Shown piece after piece: positions 43,884-51,607 of a stretch of DNA of 64,000 bases (within the stretch, counting starts at the first letter, position 1; the number at the start of each line of letters is the position of its first letter). The position numbers and the translations under genes were made by a program. Below the pieces are notes generated by a model, which saw only the letters and a list, made by a program, of their open reading frames with translations, made no database searches and was not told the DNA's origin. Location of the stretch: contig NZ_JBHRXK010000004.1 in assembly GCF_042648505.1 (NCBI RefSeq), positions 124,001 through 188,000 on the forward strand. The letters are read 5' to 3'. Source of the stretch: Lysobacter_L cavernae. Lineage in GTDB: Bacteria > Pseudomonadota > Gammaproteobacteria > Xanthomonadales > Xanthomonadaceae.

Positions 43884-44759
43884 ATGCGACATGCCCTGGT
43901 GTTTGGCGGCAGTGGCCAGATCGGGCGGCCGTTGCTGGGCCTGTTGCAGCGCAACGGATGGCGCGTGACTGCGGTGTCGCGCCACGCGCAATCCGATCAG
44001 CCCGGCTTGCAGTGGTTGCGCGGTGATCTTGCCGGCCTGGGCGGCGCGCCGACGCGGGTTGACGCGATTCTCAGCTGCGGGCCGCTCGACGGATTCGCGC
44101 GCTGGTACGCCGCGGCCACGATTGAATGTGGACGCGTGATCGCGTTCGGTTCGACCAGCGTCGATACCAAGCGCGGCTCGGCCGATGCCGCCGAGCGCGA
44201 TGTCGCCCGGCGTCTGCGCGAAGGCGAGGACGGCGTCTTCGCCACCGCGCGCGCGCGCGGTGCGGCGGCGACACTGCTGCGGCCAACGCTGGTATACGGC
44301 GCCGGCCGCGACGCGACCTTGACCCGGATCGCGCAACTGGCGCAACGCTGGGGGCGCTTCCCGCTGCCGCGCAACGCCAACGGCCTGCGTCAGCCGGTCC
44401 ATGTCGACGACCTCGCCGCGGCCGCGTTCGCCTGCCTCGGCAGCGCTGCCGCGCACGGCCAGGCGTATGCGCTGCCTGGTGGCGAGACCCTGGGTTACCG
44501 CGACATGGTCGCGCGCGTGCTGGCGGTGCTGCAGCCGCCACCGACGCTGATCGAGCTACCGTCGCCGTTGTTCAACGCCGCGTTGCTGGCGGCCCAGCTG
44601 ACCGGCCGCGCTACCGGACTCGGCGAGGCCGCGGTGCGGCGCATGCGCAGCGATCTGGTGTTCGACCTGGCGCCGGCGCAGCGCGATTTCGGCTATGCGC
44701 CACGGCCGTTCCGGCCGCGCGCGGACATGTTCGCGCTCGATCCGGTCGCCGGGGACTAG
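43884..44759 (+). CDS. NAD(P)-binding nucleoside-sugar epimerase-like protein
   Basis: A 291-residue short-chain-dehydrogenase-like protein with an extended Rossmann fold. The dinucleotide loop is FGGSGQIG at residues 7-14. VIAFGSTSV and LRPTLVYGAG follow the order seen in NAD-dependent epimerases, but the classical YxxxK is not obvious. Substrate unknown. It starts 3 nt after nhaA, so it is probably co-transcribed. Confidence 0.8.
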   Translation: MRHALVFGGSGQIGRPLLGLLQRNGWRVTAVSRHAQSDQPGLQWLRGDLAGLGGAPTRVDAILSCGPLDGFARWYAAATIECGRVIAFGSTSVDTKRGSADAAERDVARRLREGEDGVFATARARGAAATLLRPTLVYGAGRDATLTRIAQLAQRWGRFPLPRNANGLRQPVHVDDLAAAAFACLGSAAAHGQAYALPGGETLGYRDMVARVLAVLQPPPTLIELPSPLFNAALLAAQLTGRATGLGEAAVRRMRSDLVFDLAPAQRDFGYAPRPFRPRADMFALDPVAGD

Positions 44760-44903
44760 TCGAAGCGACTGGCGCCGGGCACCGATCGTCCTCCTGTGAG
44801 GACAGCGGGGAGTGTGGCCACTGCGCCGATAGCCCGCATGCCCACCCGGGCGCATGACCGATCCGGTGCCCGCCAGAAGCAGAATTCATATCGTCGGCAA
44901 CGG

Positions 44904-45142
44904 TTGACAGCGATGAGCGCGGCATGGTGTTCTCACCGGCAATGAATCTCTCTTTCGCCCCGCGCAAACCGGTCGCCCCTGCGTCGTACGACGCGGCGAC
45001 TCCGTGCGGGCGTGCCCAGCCCGCAGGTTCGATTGGGTTTATTACCTTTACCTGGGCATATCGCGCGGGGATCGGGCACGTGTAGGCAACGCCAACAGCC
45101 CAGCAACAGACCGAACCCCGCGGCCGACACCGCGGGGTTTTT
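44904..45142 (+). ncRNA. Possible small RNA or attenuated leader
   Basis: A TTGACA -35-like box, at least one internal hairpin and a terminal GC stem with T-run fit a short untranslated RNA of about 200 nt. The -10 box is poor. No match to a known RNA family is recognised; 6S RNA, SRP RNA and riboswitch cores were considered and do not fit. Confidence 0.3.
45114..45142 (+). terminator. Strong rho-independent terminator
   Basis: AACCCCGCGG and CCGCGGGGTT form a perfect 10-bp stem with a six-base loop, followed by TTTTGTTTTT. It lies 42 nt upstream of a MarR gene and 355 nt downstream of the preceding coding gene. Confidence 0.88.
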
Positions 45143-45183
45143 TGTTTTTGGGCCTGACATCCATTCAACCGAGGAAGCCGTCC

Positions 45184-45735
45184 ATGACCATCACCGCTGC
45201 ACACGACAGCCCACCGGCAAGCGCGGGTTGCGTCGCCGCGCCGCACAGGCGCACGAACTGGGCGCCGGCCTTGGCGCCGTTGCGCGCTGTCGAGGCAGTG
45301 CCCACCCTTGCCGGCGAGCCGTTGCTGGGCCACTGGCTGGCCCTGGTGTCGCGCAGCCGTCACCTGCGGCTGGAGCGCGCCGCACGCAAGCTGCGCATCA
45401 CCGTCACCGAATGGGTAGCGCTGAAGCAGCTGCAGCACGGCAGCGGCATCAGCCAGTGCCGGCTGGCCAGCGCGGCCGGGCTCACCGCGCCGTCACTGTC
45501 GCGCGCATTGGCCTCGCTCGAGGACACGGGATATGTGACCCGCAGTGCCGATGCCGGTGACCTGCGTTCGGTGCGCGTCGACATCACCGACGCCGGCCGC
45601 GCGTTGGTGCCGCGATTGCTGGAAACCGAAAGCGAGGTCGATCGCGAGCTGTTCGCTTGCCTGGGACCGGTCGCACGCGAGGAGCTGGCGACGGCGCTGC
45701 GTGCGGTGGCCGCAGTGCGCGGCGGCGCGGCCTGA
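45184..45735 (+). CDS. MarR-family transcriptional regulator
   Basis: A 183-residue winged-helix regulator. A disordered N-terminal part of about 50 residues precedes the helix-turn-helix (ITVTEWVALKQLQHGSGISQCRLASAAGLTAPSLSRALASLE) and wing (DLRSVRVDITDAG). The start at 45184 follows GAGGAAG. The EamA exporter gene is convergent, so a link between the two is not implied. The effector is unknown. Confidence 0.85.
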   Translation: MTITAAHDSPPASAGCVAAPHRRTNWAPALAPLRAVEAVPTLAGEPLLGHWLALVSRSRHLRLERAARKLRITVTEWVALKQLQHGSGISQCRLASAAGLTAPSLSRALASLEDTGYVTRSADAGDLRSVRVDITDAGRALVPRLLETESEVDRELFACLGPVAREELATALRAVAAVRGGAA

Positions 45736-45771
45736 GCGAGGAGCGAGGTTCGGTGGTGGGGCAGGGCCGCC

Positions 45772-46659
45772 TTACAGCTCTTCCGCCGGCGCAGCGGTGC
45801 GCGACGTGATCAGCGTGCGCAGTGCGATCACCAGTACCCCGCCGAGCACCATCGCGCCGCCGAGCAGCAGGCGCGGGCCCGGCCGGTCGCCCCAGAACGC
45901 GATGCCCAGGCCGATCGCGAACACTGGCACCAGCAGCAGCCACGGCGTCACCTGCGCCACCGGGTGGCGCTGCACCAGCACGTAGTACAGGCCATGGCCG
46001 AGCAGTGAGGAGATGAAGGCGGCGTAGACCGCGCCGAACCAGCCGACCCCGCTCACCGACGGCAGGCGCGCCAGTCCACCGGGTTCGAACGCCACGCTGA
46101 GCGCGAGCAGCGGCAGCACGCTGAGCAGCGCGGTCCAGCCCTGCTGGCTGTAGGCATCGAGCCCACGCAGGCCCTTCATCAACACCGTGCCGACGGCGAG
46201 GAACGCGGCCGAGACCAGCATGGTGACCAGCGCCATCGGCCGGTCCAGCACCAGCGGGTCGAAGCCGAGCACCAGCACGCCGGCGAAGCTGATCGCGATG
46301 GCGACGCCGGTGCGCCAGGCGAAGCGTTCGCCGAGCCACCACCAGGCCAGCAACGTGGTCATCGGCACGTAGCTCTGCATCACGATCGCCGGCGAGGACA
46401 GGTCGCCGGCCAACTTGAGCGCGGTGAAGCTCAGGCCGAAGTGCAGCACGCCGATGCACAGGCACACCGCGACCAGGCGCGGCCACTGGCCTGGAGCCGG
46501 CCGCTTGAGGAAGAACGCCAGTGGCAGCGCCAGCAGGGCGAAGCGCAACGCGGTGAACAGGATCGGTGGGATCTCGCGCAACGCCAGCGCCGAGGTCAGG
46601 AAGTTGCCGGCCCAGGCGAGCACGACGAGCAGGACGAGGACGAGATCGCGGGCGGGCAT
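45772..46659 (-). CDS. EamA-family (DMT) transporter
   Basis: A 295-residue inner-membrane protein with ten hydrophobic helices in two EamA halves (WAGNFLTSALALREIPPILFTALRF; then HGLYYVLVQRHPVAQVTPWLLLVPVF). The drug/metabolite transporter family exports amino acids, drugs or metabolites; substrate unknown. The ATG at 46659 (MPARDL) is chosen because it starts right before the first helix. Confidence 0.87.
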   Translation of the reverse strand: MPARDLVLVLLVVLAWAGNFLTSALALREIPPILFTALRFALLALPLAFFLKRPAPGQWPRLVAVCLCIGVLHFGLSFTALKLAGDLSSPAIVMQSYVPMTTLLAWWWLGERFAWRTGVAIAISFAGVLVLGFDPLVLDRPMALVTMLVSAAFLAVGTVLMKGLRGLDAYSQQGWTALLSVLPLLALSVAFEPGGLARLPSVSGVGWFGAVYAAFISSLLGHGLYYVLVQRHPVAQVTPWLLLVPVFAIGLGIAFWGDRPGPRLLLGGAMVLGGVLVIALRTLITSRTAAPAEEL

Positions 46660-46744
46660 GGACGCTGGTTCTTGAAATGCAATGCACCGCCGTCCCCGCT
46701 TGCACGGGAGCAACGGCCGGGAAACACACACGGTTACCGGTGCG

Positions 46745-47248
46745 TCAGTACGACCAGCCCAGCTTGCGGTACAGCTTGGACAGCACCCAGGCCGGGCCGA
46801 TCAACAGGTAGGTGAGGTCGGTAAGGAAGCTCGGGCGCTTGCCCTCGAAGCGCTTGCTGTGGCCGATGAACTGGCCGATCCAGGCGATCACGAACACGCC
46901 GATCGCCAGCGCCAGCAGCGCCTGGGTGCCGTAGCTGTCGTGCAGCCAGCGCGTGAGCAGGCCCATCAGCACAAACACCACGACCATGCCCAGGCCGAGT
47001 GCGCGCGAGGCGCGGTAGTAGAACAACGCCGTGGCCAGCATCGCCAGGCCGGCCCAGAAGCCGGCGCGGAACCAGGTGCCCGGTGCCGGGATGCACCACA
47101 GCAGGGCGATCACGCTCCACAGGATCGCCGGCACGCAGATCACGTGGAGAAGTTGGTTGGTGGCATTGCGGTGGTCGCCGGAGTAGTGGGCGAACCAGCG
47201 GTCGATCGGGCGTTGCGCGGAATGCGAGGACTCGGCGACGGTGCTCAT
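46745..47248 (-). CDS. Mpo1-like (DUF962) membrane protein
   Basis: A 167-residue protein with about four helices. The two family blocks are present: FAHYSGDHRNATNQLLHVI at the N-terminus and FIGHSKRFEGKRPSFLTDL toward the C-terminus. Yeast Mpo1 is a dioxygenase in phytosphingosine breakdown that uses conserved His residues. The bacterial role is unknown. Confidence 0.87.
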   Translation of the reverse strand: MSTVAESSHSAQRPIDRWFAHYSGDHRNATNQLLHVICVPAILWSVIALLWCIPAPGTWFRAGFWAGLAMLATALFYYRASRALGLGMVVVFVLMGLLTRWLHDSYGTQALLALAIGVFVIAWIGQFIGHSKRFEGKRPSFLTDLTYLLIGPAWVLSKLYRKLGWSY

Positions 47249-47279
47249 GGCAGTCTCCCCCGGTACGGTAGCCGGCCGC

Positions 47280-47615
47280 TCAGTGTGCGGCCGACTGGGA
47301 GAATAGCTGGATTACGGCCACGCCGGCGACGATCAGGGCGATGCCGGCCAGGGCGGCCGCGTCGAGCGGCTGCTTCAGCACCAGCCAGCCGATCAACGCG
47401 ATCAGCACGATGCCGACGCCCGACCAGACCGCGTAGGCGATGCCGACCGGCACGCTCTTGAGCACCAGCGACAGGAAGTAGAAGGCGACGCCGTAGCCGG
47501 CGGCGACGATCAGCGACGGGCCCAGCCGGGTGAAGCCTTCGGAGGCCTTGAGCGCGCTGGTGGCGACCACTTCGGCGGCGATCGCGATGCCCAGGTAGAG
47601 GTAGCCGGGGTTCAT
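47280..47615 (-). CDS. Small multidrug resistance (SMR) transporter
   Basis: A 111-residue protein with four helices, functioning as an antiparallel dimer in the inner membrane. The essential Glu is in YLGIAIAAEVVATSALK, and AYAVWSGVGIV matches the EmrE side of the family. It exchanges protons for hydrophobic cations. The start at 47615 gives the normal family length. It lies 31 nt downstream of the Mpo1-like gene on the same strand. Confidence 0.92.
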   Translation of the reverse strand: MNPGYLYLGIAIAAEVVATSALKASEGFTRLGPSLIVAAGYGVAFYFLSLVLKSVPVGIAYAVWSGVGIVLIALIGWLVLKQPLDAAALAGIALIVAGVAVIQLFSQSAAH

Positions 47616-47780
47616 GTCTGCTCCTGCGATGTGGGGTGCCGATGTCGTCGATGCGGCACGCCATGCGCACGCGGCTGATCGCGTGCAGCCGTCGGTTGCA
47701 TGCATCCGCCCGGCGGTGCGCCACTGCCTCGCACAATCGCCACCGGCAAGGCGGGCCTTGCCGGTGGGACGCGCTTGCGC

Positions 47781-48722
47781 TCAGTCGATCGAGATGCCGG
47801 CGAGCTTCTGCAACGCCTCGGCGTACTTGGCGCGCGTGCGTTCGATCACTTCCGCCGGCAGCCTCGGGCCGGGCGGGGTCTTGTCCCAGTCCAGCGTCTC
47901 CAGGTAGTCGCGCACGAACTGCTTGTCGTAGCTCGGCGGGCTGGTGCCGACCTCGTACTCGTCGGCGGGCCAGTAGCGCGAGGAGTCCGGCGTCAGCATC
48001 TCGTCCATCACGTACAGGTGGCCGTCGGCGTCGAGGCCGAACTCGAACTTGGTGTCGGCCAGGATGATGCCGCGCTGCGCGGCGTAGTCGCGCGCGTAGC
48101 TGTACAGCCGCAGCGTGGCGTCGCGCACCTGCTCGGCCAGTTCGGCGCCGACCGTGCGCACCGCGGTGTCGAAGTCGATGTTCTCGTCGTGGTCGCCGAC
48201 GGCGGCCTTGGTCGAGGGGGTGAAGATCGGTTCGGCCAGTTGCTCGGCCTGGCGCAGGCCGGAGGGCAGGCCGATGCCGCTGATGCGGCCGGTGCGCTGG
48301 TAGTCCTTCCAGCCGCTGCCGATCACGTAACCGCGCGCGATGCACTCGATCGGCACCGGCTTGAGGCGCTTGGTCACCACCGCACGCCTGGCGTACAGCG
48401 CGGCGTCGACGCCGGCCGGCAGCACCGCGGCCACGTCGATGCCAGTGAGGTGGTTGCGGACGATGTGCTCGGTCTTGCCGAACCAGAAGTTGCTGATCTG
48501 GCAGAGCATCTCGCCCTTGCCCGGAATCGGGTCCGGGAGGACCACGTCGAAGGCGGAGAGGCGGTCGGTGGCGACCATCAGCAGGTAACCGAGTTCAGAG
48601 GCGGCGCCAGCGGCCGGGCCGGGCGGCAGGTGTTGCGCGGGCAGGTCGAAGACGTCGCGGACCTTGCCGCGATGGCGCAAAGGCAGGCCGGGCAGGTCGG
48701 ACTGGAGCAGTGTCGTGGACAA
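47781..48722 (-). CDS. purC: Phosphoribosylaminoimidazole-succinocarboxamide synthase
   Basis: A 313-residue SAICAR synthetase, step 8 of purine synthesis. RHRGKVRDVF, MVATDRLSAFDVVL, KRLKPVPIECIARGYVIGSGWKDY and KFEFGLD are all conserved. The length matches the longer PurC type. No ATG is available; TTG at 48722 (MSTTLLQSDLPG) with GGGGG 8 nt before it is the best start. The 315-base region upstream holds an unusual set of hairpins. Confidence 0.93.
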   Translation of the reverse strand: MSTTLLQSDLPGLPLRHRGKVRDVFDLPAQHLPPGPAAGAASELGYLLMVATDRLSAFDVVLPDPIPGKGEMLCQISNFWFGKTEHIVRNHLTGIDVAAVLPAGVDAALYARRAVVTKRLKPVPIECIARGYVIGSGWKDYQRTGRISGIGLPSGLRQAEQLAEPIFTPSTKAAVGDHDENIDFDTAVRTVGAELAEQVRDATLRLYSYARDYAAQRGIILADTKFEFGLDADGHLYVMDEMLTPDSSRYWPADEYEVGTSPPSYDKQFVRDYLETLDWDKTPPGPRLPAEVIERTRAKYAEALQKLAGISID

Positions 48723-48850
48723 CGCAAAACCCCCAAGGTGTGCACGGATCGCCCCCGCCGCACCGTCGCCTTGGATCGCGCGCGGGCGCGACAGGGCCGG
48801 GCAGTGTACGCCGGCCGGGCGCGGGCTGCAGGTAAACTGTGCATCTAGAG

Positions 48851-48987
48851 GGCCTGAACAAATCCATCCTGGATTTTTCAGGCCTCGCCCGTCCGGTGCA
48901 CGCCCGGACGGGCTCACGCGGATCAAGCACTTGCGTGCATGATCCGCGAGCGCGCCATCCTTGGCGCGCGAACCTCTGAACAGGTTC
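48851..48987. other. Array of five consecutive distinct hairpins
   Basis: Five inverted repeats with unrelated stems stand almost without spacers. (1) 48851-48884, about 15 bp with one bulge; (2) 48887-48913, GCCCGTCCGG stem, 10 bp; (3) 48917-48948, CGCGGATCA stem, 9 bp plus an inner 4 bp; (4) 48950-48969, GCGCGCCA stem, 8 bp; (5) 48970-48987, GAACCT stem, 6 bp. All pairs in 2-5 are perfect. It lies between the divergent purC and J-domain genes. A structured RNA, a repeat family or a protein-binding region are all possible. Confidence 0.85.
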
Positions 48988-49037
48988 AAAGGTTCCTAAA
49001 CCCACGGAGACGGCCGCATGACGCAGCGGGGATGGCG

Positions 49038-49370
49038 ATGAAACGCTGGTACGGCAAGCTACTGGGCTTCTTCGCCGGGGCCGCGCTGATGCGTGCCAAT
49101 CCGTTCCTGGGCGCCATGATCGGGCTGCTGATCGGCCACGCCTTCGACACCGACTGGTTCAAGCTGCGCCGCGACAACCCCTATGCCACCCTCGGCCTGA
49201 CCGCCGACGCCAGCGATGCCGAGGTCGACCAGGCCTATCGCCGGCTGATCTCGCAATACCACCCGGACAAGCTGGCTGGCGCCGCCACCGAGCTGCGCCA
49301 GCACGCCGAGGTCAAGGCGCGCGCGATCAACAACGCCTACGACCGCATCAAGACCCTGCGCAAGAAGTGA
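49038..49370 (+). CDS. J-domain protein, DjlA-like without TerB part
   Basis: A 110-residue protein with a hydrophobic glycine-rich N-terminal segment (LLGFFAGAALMRANPFLGAMIGLLIGHAFD) like that of DjlA, and then a J domain (NPYATLGLTADASDAEVDQAYRRL, SQYHPDK). The HPD motif that stimulates DnaK is intact. The TerB-like middle domain of DjlA is missing. ATG at 49038 is preferred over 49032, because GGGGA is better spaced for it. Confidence 0.85.
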   Translation: MKRWYGKLLGFFAGAALMRANPFLGAMIGLLIGHAFDTDWFKLRRDNPYATLGLTADASDAEVDQAYRRLISQYHPDKLAGAATELRQHAEVKARAINNAYDRIKTLRKK

Positions 49371-49381
49371 GCCCCAACAGC

Positions 49382-50071
49382 ATGCAGCCCACCGTCATCG
49401 CCCCGTCCATCCTCTCGGCCAACTTCGCCAAGCTCGGCGAAGAGGTCGACCACGTCCTGGCGGCTGGCGCCGACTGGGTCCATTTCGACGTGATGGACAA
49501 CCATTACGTGCCCAACCTGACCATCGGCCCGATGGTGTGCGAGGCGCTGCGCAAGCACGGCGTGACCGCACCGATCGACGTGCACCTGATGGTCGAGCCG
49601 GTCGACCGCATCGTTCCCGACTTCGCCAAGGCCGGTGCCAGCATCATCAGCTTCCACCCCGAGGCCAGCGCGCACGTGCACCGCACCGTGCAGCTGATCA
49701 AGTCGCACGGCTGCCAGGCCGGCCTGGTACTGAACCCGGCCACGCCGATCGAGGTGCTGGACTGGGTGCTGGAAGACCTCGACTTGGTGCTGCTGATGTC
49801 GGTCAACCCGGGCTTCGGTGGGCAAAGCTTCATCCCTTCCGCGCTGGAAAAACTGCGTCGCGTGCGCGAGCGCATCGACCGCAGCGGCAAGGCGATCCGC
49901 CTGGAGATCGACGGCGGCGTCAAGGCCGACAACATCGCCGAGATTGCTGCCGCCGGCGCCGACACCTTCGTGGCCGGCTCGGCGATTTTCAATGCGCCGG
50001 GCTCTGGCAAGCATGGATACGCAGAGGTGATCGGACGGATGAAGGCGGCCGTGGCCGCGGTGCGGGGATGA
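49382..50071 (+). CDS. rpe: Ribulose-phosphate 3-epimerase
   Basis: A 229-residue TIM-barrel enzyme of the pentose phosphate pathway that interconverts ribulose-5-phosphate and xylulose-5-phosphate. Metal and active-site segments are WVHFDVMDNHYVPN, DVHLMV, LLMSVNPGFGGQ and EIDGGV. The ATG at 49382 is preferred over a GTG five codons earlier. It starts 11 nt after the J-domain gene and overlaps rraA by 4 nt. Confidence 0.95.
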   Translation: MQPTVIAPSILSANFAKLGEEVDHVLAAGADWVHFDVMDNHYVPNLTIGPMVCEALRKHGVTAPIDVHLMVEPVDRIVPDFAKAGASIISFHPEASAHVHRTVQLIKSHGCQAGLVLNPATPIEVLDWVLEDLDLVLLMSVNPGFGGQSFIPSALEKLRRVRERIDRSGKAIRLEIDGGVKADNIAEIAAAGADTFVAGSAIFNAPGSGKHGYAEVIGRMKAAVAAVRG

Positions 50072-50541
50072 ACACCTGCGACCTGTGCGATCTGCACGAC
50101 GCGCAGGTCCGCGTGCTCGACCTGCCGCTGCGCGACTACGGCGGGCGGCTGGCGTTCAACGGCCTGGTCAGCACCGTGCGCGCGTTCGAGGACAACTCGC
50201 GCGTGCGCGAAGCGGTGGCCGAGTCCGGCCAGGGCCGCGTGCTGGTGATCGACGGCAACGGCTCGACCCGGCGCGCGCTGCTCGGTGACCTGCTTGCCGC
50301 ACAGGCGGTGGAGAACGGCTGGGCCGGCGTCGTCGTGTTCGGCGCGATCCGCGACAGCGGTGCGATCGGCGCGCTCGACTTCGGCGTCAAGGCGCTGGCG
50401 ACCTGCCCGCGCAAGACCGACAAGCGCGGCCTGGGCGAGCGCGATGTCGAGGTCGGGTTCGGCGGGGTGACCATCCGCCCCGGCGACTGGCTGTGCGCCG
50501 ACGAGGACGGCGTGGTGATCGCCGACACCGATCTGCGCTGA
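50068..50541 (+). CDS. rraA: Regulator of ribonuclease activity A (RraA-like)
   Basis: A 157-residue RraA-family protein: GNGSTRRALLGDLLAAQAVENGW and VVFGAIRDS with the conserved Arg-Asp, then DWLCADEDGVVIAD. In E. coli RraA binds RNase E and lowers mRNA decay. Some homologues are aldolases instead; size and sequence fit the RraA branch. Translational coupling to rpe by an ATGA overlap. Confidence 0.9.
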   Translation: MNTCDLCDLHDAQVRVLDLPLRDYGGRLAFNGLVSTVRAFEDNSRVREAVAESGQGRVLVIDGNGSTRRALLGDLLAAQAVENGWAGVVVFGAIRDSGAIGALDFGVKALATCPRKTDKRGLGERDVEVGFGGVTIRPGDWLCADEDGVVIADTDLR

Positions 50542-50552
50542 CGGCGCTCTTT

Positions 50553-50675
50553 CCCTTCTCCCATCGGGAGAAGGTGGCCCGCAGGGCCGGATGAGGGTGC
50601 GCAGACGCGATGACGCTTGAACCTCTCTCGCTTCGCCGAACCCTCACCCCAACCCCTCTCCCGGCGGGAGAGGGC
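50553..50675. repeat. Gene-free palindromic element related to the DUF559 element ends
   Basis: Two hairpins point toward each other: CCTTCTCCC-ATC-GGGAGAAGG (50554-50574, followed by GATGAGGGT) and ACCCTCACCCCAAC then CCCTCTCCC-GGC-GGGAGAGGG (50654-50674). The segment 50631-50674 is the exact reverse complement of 39033-39076 at the left end of the DUF559 element (44 nt). It looks like a non-autonomous copy of about 120 bp. Confidence 0.75.
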
Positions 50676-50694
50676 TTTAAAAGTCGAAAACGGA

Positions 50695-50722
50695 AACGGC
50701 CAGCCGTTGCCGGCTGGCCGTT
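50695..50722 (-). terminator. Hairpin downstream of the minus-strand membrane-protein genes
   Basis: AACGGCCAGCCG and CGGCTGGCCGTT form a 12-bp stem with a 4-nt loop. Read on the minus strand it is followed by TCCGTTTTCG, a weak T-tract. It would end the transcript of the genes at 50839-51497. Confidence 0.5.
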
Positions 50723-50838
50723 GGAAGATTTGGAGGCAATCCCGCCTCCGCCCGTCGTCCTTGGTATGGACTCCCATGTTCCGGGACGACGATGACGAAA
50801 TGATGACCTGCGGGTAACTCGGACGAGTTGCGGCGAAT

Positions 50839-51366
50839 TCAGTCGCTCGCGATCGCGATCACCCGCAAGCCGGCGGCTGCGATGTCGCCGCGCACCCAGC
50901 CGCTCCAACCGTGTGGTGCGGTGCCGCGATCGGGCACGGCCAGGCCGATCGCACGGCCACCGGCATCGACGATCACCAGCCTCTGCGCCGGCGTGTCGGC
51001 CGCAAACGTGACGTGCGCGCCGGGGCCGTCCAGGCGGTTCTCGACGGGCTGCACCTGCCAGTTGCGGGCCGCAATCACCGTGCCCTCGTCGCGGCCCGGT
51101 ACGCGGCCGAGCAGGCGCGTCTGCGGCCACGCGTACATGGCCGCTTGCCGCGCGCGCAACGACGGCAGCGCGGCGGTCACCTCCTCGGGCAGTGTTTCTC
51201 CCAGCGGCTGCGTGGTCGCCAGTACGCCGACGGCGACGCCGAGCGCGGTCTGGTCGGCGATCTGTTGGGTGTGCCGCGCCAGCTGCCCCATCCACAGTTG
51301 GCTCGGCAGCATCGCGATGGCCAGCACCGCGACCGCGCTGCGCGCCAGCCGCGGGCGTGCGGTCAT
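50839..51366 (-). CDS. Membrane-anchored protein of unknown function
   Basis: A 175-residue protein with one N-terminal helix (about residues 10-30, RSAVAVLAIAMLPSQLW) and a periplasmic-looking part. The C-terminal half (VENRLDGPGAHVTFAADTPAQRL onward) is a beta-rich domain with GWSGWVRGDI. No family is recognised. It follows a 42-residue membrane peptide by 2 nt on the same strand and is divergent from trpE. Confidence 0.6.
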   Translation of the reverse strand: MTARPRLARSAVAVLAIAMLPSQLWMGQLARHTQQIADQTALGVAVGVLATTQPLGETLPEEVTAALPSLRARQAAMYAWPQTRLLGRVPGRDEGTVIAARNWQVQPVENRLDGPGAHVTFAADTPAQRLVIVDAGGRAIGLAVPDRGTAPHGWSGWVRGDIAAAGLRVIAIASD

Positions 51367-51368
51367 GG

Positions 51369-51497
51369 CTACGGTGGCCAGCAGGGCACCTTCGGTGACA
51401 GCCACAGCATCGCCGCCATGCCACTGGCGACATAGCAAGCGGCGAGGAAGAACAGCAGGAAGGCAAGGCGGGGCGAAGGCGCGGGTCGGGCGTCCAT
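51369..51497 (-). CDS. 42-residue membrane peptide
   Basis: A short frame: MDARPAPSPRLAFLLFFLAA followed by one more hydrophobic stretch and ending KVPCWPP. It has one transmembrane helix (about residues 10-33). It is coupled to the next gene by a 2-nt gap. Its size and position suggest a small partner of the 175-residue membrane protein. There is no similarity to cite. Confidence 0.5.
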   Translation of the reverse strand: MDARPAPSPRLAFLLFFLAACYVASGMAAMLWLSPKVPCWPP

Positions 51498-51595
51498 GCA
51501 GGCAGATGCGAGGGAAGGCCGGAATCTTAGCCGCAGCCGGTCGGCTGTGGTCGAGAGCAGCCTGTCCAGCCATCGCGTCGCCCGCGCGAAGCCGC

Positions 51596-51601
51596 TACAG
51601 T
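51596..51601 (+). promoter_or_regulatory. TACAGT hexamer, 6 nt before Trp leader 1
   Basis: TACAGT ends 6 nt before the ATG of the first leader frame, the same hexamer and spacing as before leader 2 at 54252. If it is a -10 element, the trpE transcript begins at or near the leader ATG. Confidence 0.55.
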
Positions 51602-51607
51602 AACCGC

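Larger units (their letters stand above)
44760..45183 (+). other. Non-coding stretch ending in a terminator
   Basis: About 424 bases between the epimerase-like gene and the second MarR gene. It contains TTGACA at 44904-44909, a hairpin around 45003-45024 (TGCGGGC / GCCCGCA) and a strong terminator at 45114-45142. No protein-like frame is seen. Because the terminator lies before the MarR gene, a short transcript or attenuated leader may come from here. Confidence 0.5.

Noticed and set aside
44904..45142. 6S RNA, SRP RNA or a known riboswitch
   Set aside because: The characteristic long closing stem and conserved cores of these RNAs are not present; only a generic short transcript remains possible.
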